NCBI GenBank assembly: GCA_014879535.1
Contig: JACSRX010000042.1
Location: 1-64,000 of the forward strand
Direction of reading: 5' to 3'
From: Chthoniobacterales bacterium
GTDB lineage: Bacteria; Verrucomicrobiota; Verrucomicrobiia; Chthoniobacterales; JACTMZ01
DNA: 64,000 bases
Part shown: one piece after another, positions 58,588 through 64,000 of the stretch
Position numbering within the stretch: the first letter of the stretch is position 1
Layout of the letters: every line of letters starts with the position of its first letter
Translations under genes and position numbers: made by a program
Notes under the pieces: model-generated
Databases searched by the model: none
What the model was told of the DNA's origin: nothing
The model's input: only the letters and a program-made list of their open reading frames with translations

Positions 58588-59634
58588 TTATGGCCGACCC
58601 TGCTGCCTTCTCTTGCGCGGCTGCTCTTCAGCTTGAAGGTTCAGAAAATCAAGCAGTCGCAGCGGGTAGTCGCTTCGTTGCGGACCGAGAGAAACGGGGC
58701 TTTCATTTGTCCTGAACAGATAAGGCAAAATAAGGTCTGTGTGAGCGAACCCCGTAGCCATGTGCTCTGAGTCTTCAATTCGTCGCAGATCATTCATCTG
58801 TTCCCGATAATTTGGAGGGGGCTTCGGCAAGAATCTTGGATGGCCGATCACCTGTAATGACATGAGGTCATTCGCCGAAAGCTCCGCAATCCTTGCCTTC
58901 AACCGGGCAATCTCCTGCTGGTTCAGGAAATCCGCCGTTGCAGCCTCCTTGGTGGCTTGGTTTAGCCGCTCCATCATCCGCTCCAACAGCCACTCCTGAT
59001 CGAGCACATAGGCTTCAAGATTTTGCTCCGCCCGCTTGGCATTGGCTTTCAAACCACCAAGCACGGCTCGTAGAGTCGTGATCTTCGGATGGCGTTCACC
59101 AAATCCCCTGGCAAGAACCTCTGCAATCTCGGCCTCCTTTGCCGCGATCAGCGGACCAAGAGGATTCCCGGTGAATTCGTTCGTCGCCTGAGGAGGCGGG
59201 GTTGGCAGACGCACCAATTCACGAGTGACGTTGAATTCGAGCGGATTTGAAGCTCCCTCTCTCGTCACGGTGACTTTGACCTGCGTGCCGGGATCGCCGC
59301 GCAGCAAAGCTGCGACCGATTCCGCGCCCAAACCGGCGGTATCCTTGTCGTCGACCATGATGATCCAGTCGTTCGTCATGAGGCCTGCCCTCTCGGCGGC
59401 TCCTCCGGGAAGCACCCGGTGAATCAAGGTTTTGCCATCCGCCGGATGGGCCGACAGGGCTATGGAAATGCCGGAAAGATTGCTGATGGTTGTCGTTGGC
59501 GTGCCGCCCGGTTCCGCCGGGGGGATGACAACCACCTCATTGTATTGCGCCACCGCGCTGGGGACGGCGCAACACAGCACGAAAGCCGCGATTCGGAATC
59601 GTTTCCTCGGGAGTGGCTGTCCAGGGGGTCTCAT
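58588..59634 (-). CDS. Secreted PDZ-domain protein with coiled coil
   Basis: The 348-residue protein has a signal peptide (RIAAFVLCCAVPSAVAQ), a PDZ domain (GISIALSAHPADGKTLIHRVLPGGAAERAGLMTNDWIIMVDDKDTAGLGAESVAALLRGDPGTQVKVTVTR) at about residues 55-130, and then a helical region likely to form a coiled coil (AEQNLEAYVLDQEWLLERMMERLNQATKEA). No protease domain is present. It may be a scaffold or adaptor in the periplasm. It neighbours a signal peptidase-like gene. Confidence 0.75.
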   Translation of the reverse strand: MRPPGQPLPRKRFRIAAFVLCCAVPSAVAQYNEVVVIPPAEPGGTPTTTISNLSGISIALSAHPADGKTLIHRVLPGGAAERAGLMTNDWIIMVDDKDTAGLGAESVAALLRGDPGTQVKVTVTREGASNPLEFNVTRELVRLPTPPPQATNEFTGNPLGPLIAAKEAEIAEVLARGFGERHPKITTLRAVLGGLKANAKRAEQNLEAYVLDQEWLLERMMERLNQATKEAATADFLNQQEIARLKARIAELSANDLMSLQVIGHPRFLPKPPPNYREQMNDLRRIEDSEHMATGFAHTDLILPYLFRTNESPVSLGPQRSDYPLRLLDFLNLQAEEQPRKRRQQGRP

Positions 59635-59640
59635 GAATTA

Positions 59641-60296
59641 TCAAGCCGTCCAGCATCGAACCGTCCCTTCATCGTCGGCGTTTTCCCACTTTTCCTGGAC
59701 TTTCCTGAAAAGATGAAAACATCCGGTCCCATCCAGTGGACCCTTGATAACGCCGGACATCACCTCAACCTTCCGATTTGAGAGGAACACAATTTCGAGG
59801 ATCGGGCTCTTGGGATCCAGTTGCCTTGCCAGACGTTGAATCTCTTGAATATCGCTTGCCAATTGCTCAACCCCTCCGAGAGCCGTGGCACCGATAACCC
59901 TAAAGTCATACGGCAAGGCGTGCCATCTGGAAGTTTTCGCTCCCTTTTGGCAATTTTTCCATCTTCGCCGTAAATCGGGAATTCAAGGAACGCGAGCTCC
60001 CCGTTGGGGTCGTAAACTTCTGTCTTAACGAGTTGGCCGTTGGCAAATTCATGCTTCTCGCGCGCATGGTTCCAGCCGCCACCCTCGTAGTATTCCATCG
60101 GCTCCATTTCCTCCCGAGCAGAAGTCTCAGTTTCCGAAGCACTGGAAAGTTGGTCGAGTGTATGATCCTGAGGAGATGCTCGAAAGCCGTGGGTGATCGC
60201 CGGACGAGACAAGCTCCACAAAATCAAGACCGCAGCAATCACAAGGAGCAGCCAGAAAATTGCCCCGCCTTTAAAATGAGAGCATTTCAAGGGCAT
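59641..60296 (-). pseudogene. Hypothetical exported protein with probable frameshift
   Basis: The upstream frame (start 60296) encodes a membrane anchor (IFWLLLVIAAVLILWSL) and an exported domain up to ERKLPDGTP. It then continues as atypical sequence (CRMTLGLSVPRLSEGL). The +1/-1 frame at 59641-59916 continues with protein-like sequence (YDFRVIGATALGGVEQLASDIQEIQRLA...FHLFRKVQEKW) and overlaps it by 157 bases. A single-base indel around 59,905-59,920 would join them into a protein of about 218 residues. Two overlapping genes cannot be excluded. Confidence 0.5.
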
Positions 60297-60304
60297 CGTA
60301 ACAT

Positions 60305-60685
60305 CTATTCGCTTGGGGGGGAAGCCACTGCTCTTCTGCGAATCACTCTGGGTGCAAACTCGCGATCTTCCACGGTGCCTTTCCCCTGCATGTCCACGAC
60401 GATGACGCGATACCGAGCGGTTGCCTCTGCCGCTTGGGAGTTCGCTCGCGATTCATCGGGAGGCTCGAACCTTGCCTCATAGATTCTCTCCGCGGGCTTG
60501 TCCTGCCGCGAAGTCAACCGAAGGGTCCGCAGATAGAATCCGGGACCGAGATTCTGCGACTTGAGTGTGTCCTGTGCAATCTGTGCGGCCTGCACAAGCG
60601 ACACTTGCGGTTCCTCGTCCTGCGCTTGGATCAGACGGGCCGTGGAAATCAGCGATGCGATGAGAAGGGCTGGGAATTTCATCAT
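60305..60685 (-). CDS. Secreted hypothetical protein
   Basis: The 126-residue protein MMKFPALLIASLISTARLIQAQDEEPQ has a signal peptide cleaved near IQA-QD. The mature part (VSLVQAAQIAQDTLKSQNLGPGFYLRTLRL ... IYEARFEPP ... ARYRVIVVDMQGKG) suggests a PepSY-like alpha/beta fold, but this is not certain. It lies nine bases upstream of the frameshifted gene in the same direction. Confidence 0.6.
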   Translation of the reverse strand: MMKFPALLIASLISTARLIQAQDEEPQVSLVQAAQIAQDTLKSQNLGPGFYLRTLRLTSRQDKPAERIYEARFEPPDESRANSQAAEATARYRVIVVDMQGKGTVEDREFAPRVIRRRAVASPPSE

Positions 60686-60792
60686 GGGGGTGGAGAGTGA
60701 TCGATTCCACTGGCATTAAGCCGGCGTTGCGCGATCAGCTTCATGATTCAAGTCATGGATAGATGGCGTTCAACGCTCAAGAACGATGTCCC

Positions 60793-60981
60793 TCAAAAAT
60801 TGCTTTGCTCGACAATTGCCGATTGCACGGTGAATCGCGTCACGGAGGCTCTGTTGTAATCACCCGGGGAATACAACTTCATTGCGCGTTGGATTTCTGC
60901 TTCGTAGTCGGGCGCCCCTGCATGGCAGATTGCGGATGCGAAAACCAAAAGGCTGACGGATGTGGGGGGCCGTGATTTCAT
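60793..60981 (-). CDS. Small secreted peptide or gene remnant
   Basis: The 62-residue frame MKSRPPTSVSLLVFASAICHAGAPDYEAEIQRAMKL has a plausible signal peptide. It starts 12 bases after the upstream gene. It is short and unrecognised, so it may be a truncated remnant. Confidence 0.4.
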   Translation of the reverse strand: MKSRPPTSVSLLVFASAICHAGAPDYEAEIQRAMKLYSPGDYNRASVTRFTVQSAIVEQSNF

Positions 60982-60993
60982 TGCTCGGCTGTG

Positions 60994-61446
60994 TCAACGT
61001 TTGGCAAGCTCGATGGTTCGCAGTTCATAGCTTTGGCAAAACGGCGCGTTCTTGACGGGGCGGAAGCCATACGTGGCGCGGATGAAATCATCGGAGTTGA
61101 AGTCCTTCAACCGGTCTTTCATGGAGTCGGGTATCTGAAGAAGGATGCCGTCTTTGCCTTCACGCGCAATCATCAGCTCGGATTGCCCCAAGTCGATTCT
61201 CCGAATCGTTCCTTGAAGTTCTCTTGCGGGCATTTGGGCCGCTGCCCGTTCAATCAGTGGGCGGTAGAATGAGGTGAATGCCCAGATGGTGGTGCTGTTG
61301 TAGGGAAGGGAAATCCCGAGGATCACAAGCGAAAAGCTCCCATTGTCTCCGGGGCGCGCTTGGTGGATATGACTCGTGTGATAGCTCAGGACGTAGATCG
61401 TCCCCACCAAAAGAAGTGACGTGAAGATGATGAGAATGCGCTTCAT
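60994..61446 (-). CDS. Membrane-anchored hypothetical protein
   Basis: The 150-residue protein MKRILIIFTSLLLVGTIYVLSYHTSHIHQARP has one N-terminal helix, and a soluble domain (ELQGTIRRIDLGQSELMIAREGKDGILLQIPDSM). Its ATG overlaps the upstream stop by four bases. No family is recognised. Confidence 0.6.
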   Translation of the reverse strand: MKRILIIFTSLLLVGTIYVLSYHTSHIHQARPGDNGSFSLVILGISLPYNSTTIWAFTSFYRPLIERAAAQMPARELQGTIRRIDLGQSELMIAREGKDGILLQIPDSMKDRLKDFNSDDFIRATYGFRPVKNAPFCQSYELRTIELAKR

Positions 61447-62009
61447 GCTCTTGAAGGGCGTGTTTTGTTGTAGCCAACGTCCTGAGGGGCTTGTTCGTGC
61501 TCAACGCCTAATGCTTGGGCATCGATAACGTTGCCTTCGGTGCCCCGATCCTCCTTGACTGGTTCCTCCTTTGACCCTGTGGGCTTCGTCGTGCTGGTCT
61601 TCGTAGTTTCTCGAGGCTCGCTTGTCTTGTCTTCAAGAAAGCGGATGGCCTCCGGGGAGAAGGAATTCGCGGAGTGGGGAACGACCTCCGACAATACGAA
61701 GTCGTAGCTCGCTGTCTGGTTCTGATGGCTCACGCTGATGTTCCCGGGGGATAGGAACCAGAATCCATAAGGGCTCAGAGAATCCAATTCCTTCATGAAC
61801 AGAACGTTTGAAGCGATATCTTGGGCCAGAATTTGCTGAGCGCGGTCATTGTCACCGCTGCGAACCAAGCCATGAATGGCACCTGAAAAATTGTTGCGCG
61901 TGGCGTATGCGTATCTGAATGTCAGCACCGTGGCAGTGTAGAATCCGAACAGGATTCCGGTTGCGAACAAGGCCAAGGCGATGGCGATTTCGGTGAGCTT
62001 TGTTTTCAT
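61443..62009 (-). CDS. Membrane-anchored hypothetical protein
   Basis: The 188-residue protein MKTKLTEIAIALALFATGILFGFYTATVLTF has one N-terminal helix, then a helical domain (AIHGLVRSGDNDRAQQILAQDIASNVLFMKELDSL). A low-complexity tail (EPRETTKTSTTKPTGSKEEPVKEDRG) follows. It is the first gene of the minus-strand run and is coupled to the next one. Confidence 0.6.
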   Translation of the reverse strand: MKTKLTEIAIALALFATGILFGFYTATVLTFRYAYATRNNFSGAIHGLVRSGDNDRAQQILAQDIASNVLFMKELDSLSPYGFWFLSPGNISVSHQNQTASYDFVLSEVVPHSANSFSPEAIRFLEDKTSEPRETTKTSTTKPTGSKEEPVKEDRGTEGNVIDAQALGVEHEQAPQDVGYNKTRPSRA

Positions 62010-62413
62010 GGGGTGCGTACGTTATGGCTGGATCAAACCGGACTCAGTGTTTGGATGGATTGAAGACCGTGACGCGCAAAAGGGGGATAGAGACGAGCCC
62101 GTTTCGGCTGTCGGAGGAACGGCGCGCAAATGGCGAGGCTTGGGTCATGCAAGCTGGGCCGGTTCTGTGGACAAACCGCTTTTATGAGGCATGGAGGGTA
62201 GTGTCGAGGGGATATTCCTCATGTTCCCGGTGAGTTCCACTTTTGTCCCGTGTGGGCGGGATCACGGCGTGACCAGAAGCGTCGCGCTGCCCATTGGCAC
62301 TGAAACCAAGCCAAGGTTCCCGGTGCCCGCATCGGCGGGGACCGCGCCCTGCCTGAGAAGTGGTCTTGGGACCGGTCGGCTGGGGCCAGCCGACCCTACC
62401 GGAGGGCATGAGC
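62010..62413. other. Intergenic region without a visible gene
   Basis: About 400 bases between the argF 3' end and the first gene of the small-protein run. Apart from the REP hairpin at 62374 no coding frame looks real. The upstream promoter of the 61443 gene should lie here, but no convincing match was found. Confidence 0.5.
62374..62399. repeat. Single REP hairpin with CTAC tail
   Basis: GGTCGGCTG, loop GGGC, CAGCCGACC, then CTAC. The stem and tetranucleotide equal the right half of the REP pair at 36877-36930. Read on the minus strand it is GTAG plus hairpin. It lies just past the argF stop. Confidence 0.75.
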
Positions 62414-63310
62414 CTATTTTTCCAGAAGCGTGAGGATGGCTTTCTGGGTGTGGAGGCGGTTTTCGGCTTGGTCGAAAATCGTTTGGGCGTTGGCCTCGAA
62501 GACGTCGTCGGTGATTTCCTTGCCTCGGTAGGCCGGGAGGCAGTGCATGACGAGGGGGGAGCCTCCGGCAGCTTCGACGGTTTCGCGGTTGATCTGGTAG
62601 CCGCCGAATTGGGCGGTGCGGAAGGCAGCTTCGTCTTCCTTGCCCATGCTGATCCACACGTCGGTGTAAAGGACGTCGGCCCCGGCGGAGGCCGCAAGCA
62701 CATCGGTGGTCACGGTGATGTTGCCGCCGGCGCGGGTGACGAGTTCATGGGGTGGCTGGAAGCGCTGAGGGGCGGCGATGCGGAGGTTGAAGCCGCAGCG
62801 GGCGGCCGCCCAGATCCACGAGCGGGCGACGTTGCAGTCGCCGTCGCCGATGAATGCGACGGTGAGTCCGTCGAGGGTGCCGCGTTTTTCGATGATGGTG
62901 AAAAGGTCGCTGAGGATCTGGCACGGGTGCTCGGCGTCGGTGAGGGCGTTGATGGTGCGCAGGCCGGAGAGGCGGGCGAATTCCACGACGTCATCCTGGG
63001 CGTAGGTGCGGATGACGGCGCCCTGCACCATGCGTCCGAGCACGCGGGCGGTGTCGCGGATGGGTTCTCCGCGTCCGAGCTGGATGTCGTTCGAGGAGAG
63101 GAAAATGGGCTGTCCGCCGAGTTCGCGGATGCCGACCTCGAAGCTCACGCGGGTGCGGGTGGAGGATTTCGAGAACATGACGGCCCAGCACTCGCCGGCG
63201 AGCGGGGCGTCGGGGTGGGGTCCGCGCAGGCGTTTCATTTCGGCCGCCTTGCCGAGGATCGTCCGGATTCCGGCGGCGTCGAGCGATTCGATGTCGAGCA
63301 GGTTCCTCAT
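62414..63310 (-). CDS. argF: Ornithine carbamoyltransferase
   Basis: The 298-residue protein MRNLLDIESLDAAGIRTILGKAAEMK has the carbamoyl phosphate motif SKSSTRTRVSFEVG, the ornithine-side DVWISMGKEDE, and the catalytic HCLPAYRG. It makes citrulline in arginine synthesis as a cytoplasmic trimer. It follows argD by 13 bases on the same strand, a typical arg operon order. Confidence 0.95.
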   Translation of the reverse strand: MRNLLDIESLDAAGIRTILGKAAEMKRLRGPHPDAPLAGECWAVMFSKSSTRTRVSFEVGIRELGGQPIFLSSNDIQLGRGEPIRDTARVLGRMVQGAVIRTYAQDDVVEFARLSGLRTINALTDAEHPCQILSDLFTIIEKRGTLDGLTVAFIGDGDCNVARSWIWAAARCGFNLRIAAPQRFQPPHELVTRAGGNITVTTDVLAASAGADVLYTDVWISMGKEDEAAFRTAQFGGYQINRETVEAAGGSPLVMHCLPAYRGKEITDDVFEANAQTIFDQAENRLHTQKAILTLLEK

Positions 63311-63323
63311 GGGGAGGATCAGT

Positions 63324-64000
63324 TTAGGACAAAGGTTCGGCGAGGGCGAGCGTATCGCGCAGGATGGTCACGGCCTCGTCGCATTCGGCGGCGCGGACGT
63401 TGAGCGGGGGCAGGAGGCGGATGACCGTTTCCCCGGCGGGGACGACGAGGAGTCCGCGTTCGAGGAGCTTGAGCGTGAGCCGCAGGGCCGGCGTCTTGCC
63501 GTCGGGCCCGGTCTGTCCGCGCCAGCGGAAGTCCGCGATCTCGATGCCGAGGAGCAGTCCGGCGCCGCGGATGCCGCGAATGACGGGCGAGGCGAGGGCG
63601 GTGACGGCCTCGCGGAGTTGGGCGCTGCGTTCGCGGGTGTTGGCGAGGAGGCTTTCCTTTTCGATGGTGTCGAGCACGGCGAGGGCGACCGCGCAGGCGA
63701 GCGGGGAGCCGCCGTAGGTGGTGGCGTGCGTGCCGGGTCCGAGCAGGTCGGCGAGCGATCCGCCGCCGGCCGTGGCGCGGTCCCGCGCCCAGAAGGCGCC
63801 GAGGGGGAAGCCGCCGCCGATGCCCTTGGCCCAACTGATCCCATCCGGCACAGCCTCGGGGGCGCCGGTGGCATGCCAGCCGCACCAATCGCCGGTGCGG
63901 CCGAGGCCGCATTGCACCTCGTCGTAGAGCAGGAGCATGCCGTGCGCGTCGCACAAGGCGCGCAATCCGCGGACGAATCCGGCGTCGAGCGGACGCACGC
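63324..64000 (-). CDS. argD: Acetylornithine aminotransferase, 5' end cut by window
   Basis: The frame is open to the window edge; the visible 225 residues are the C-terminal part of a class III aminotransferase. LLLYDEVQCGLGRTGDWCGW carries the PLP-contacting Asp, SWAKGIGGGFPLGA the PLP-binding Lys, and GTHATTYGGSPLACA the phosphate-binding Thr. The adjacent argF supports acetylornithine as substrate. The apparent start in the track is only an internal GTG. Confidence 0.92.
   Translation of the reverse strand, partial: VRPLDAGFVRGLRALCDAHGMLLLYDEVQCGLGRTGDWCGWHATGAPEAVPDGISWAKGIGGGFPLGAFWARDRATAGGGSLADLLGPGTHATTYGGSPLACAVALAVLDTIEKESLLANTRERSAQLREAVTALASPVIRGIRGAGLLLGIEIADFRWRGQTGPDGKTPALRLTLKLLERGLLVVPAGETVIRLLPPLNVRAAECDEAVTILRDTLALAEPLS

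Overview
The window is a high-GC chromosomal segment from a free-living bacterium, most probably a member of the Verrucomicrobiota (PVC superphylum). This is an inference from the gene set: a SecD-SecF fusion, isolated nuoD and pdh loci, a very large secreted nuclease built of Ig-like domains, many small secreted or lipoprotein orphans, and few Shine-Dalgarno sequences. No rRNA is present to confirm the phylum. One tRNA (Arg, anticodon CCG) is visible. Both window edges cut genes: an SDR-family epimerase at the left and argD at the right.

0-28 kb is mostly housekeeping. It holds rpsU, secDF-yajC, purC-xerD, a minus-strand pyruvate dehydrogenase operon (E1 alpha, E1 beta, E2), a plus-strand peptide ABC importer with one ATPase gene, an NSS-family amino acid transporter with a MetS-like small subunit, two phosphoglycerate mutase superfamily genes, an AGCS carrier, a LivK-type binding protein, rlmN plus a methyltransferase, a lone nuoD, an HPr-like protein that has lost both phosphorylation sites, infA, a LuxC-type reductase and a BlaI-type repressor.

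28-35 kb is an accessory island. From 28.08 to 31.20 kb there are nine copies of a 26-bp palindrome (two 12-bp arms around a 2-bp A/T core). They sit among further repeat blocks, decayed microgenes and a toxin-antitoxin pair whose PemK/MazF-like toxin is cut off by a repeat block. A NERD-domain membrane protein lies intact inside the array. After it come a nuclease-helicase (DUF2075/Schlafen-like), an N-terminally truncated Vsr endonuclease and a RelE/ParE-type toxin-antitoxin pair. The protein-coding part resembles a defence island; the palindromes are the best candidate for an undescribed recombination or mobility system.

35-54 kb returns to chromosomal genes: a NodIJ-like ABC exporter, an APC permease, an Old Yellow Enzyme, and two paralogous secreted DNA/RNA non-specific endonucleases (a 406-residue short copy and a copy of about 1,993 residues with many Ig-like domains). 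The tRNA-Arg follows, then a Rieske oxygenase, an AzgA-like purine permease, a DEDD exonuclease-like protein with a coupled TPR protein, an SH3-type lipoprotein, an NlpC/P60 hydrolase and a DUF1015 protein.

54-62 kb is a run of about thirteen minus-strand genes for small secreted or membrane proteins. Most are unrecognised. It includes a PDZ protein, a PhyH oxygenase, one frameshifted gene and a type I signal peptidase homologue lacking the usual catalytic lysine. The window ends with argF and the 3' part of argD. Two REP-type hairpin elements with GTAG/CTAC heads (36.9 and 62.4 kb) flank this half of the window.
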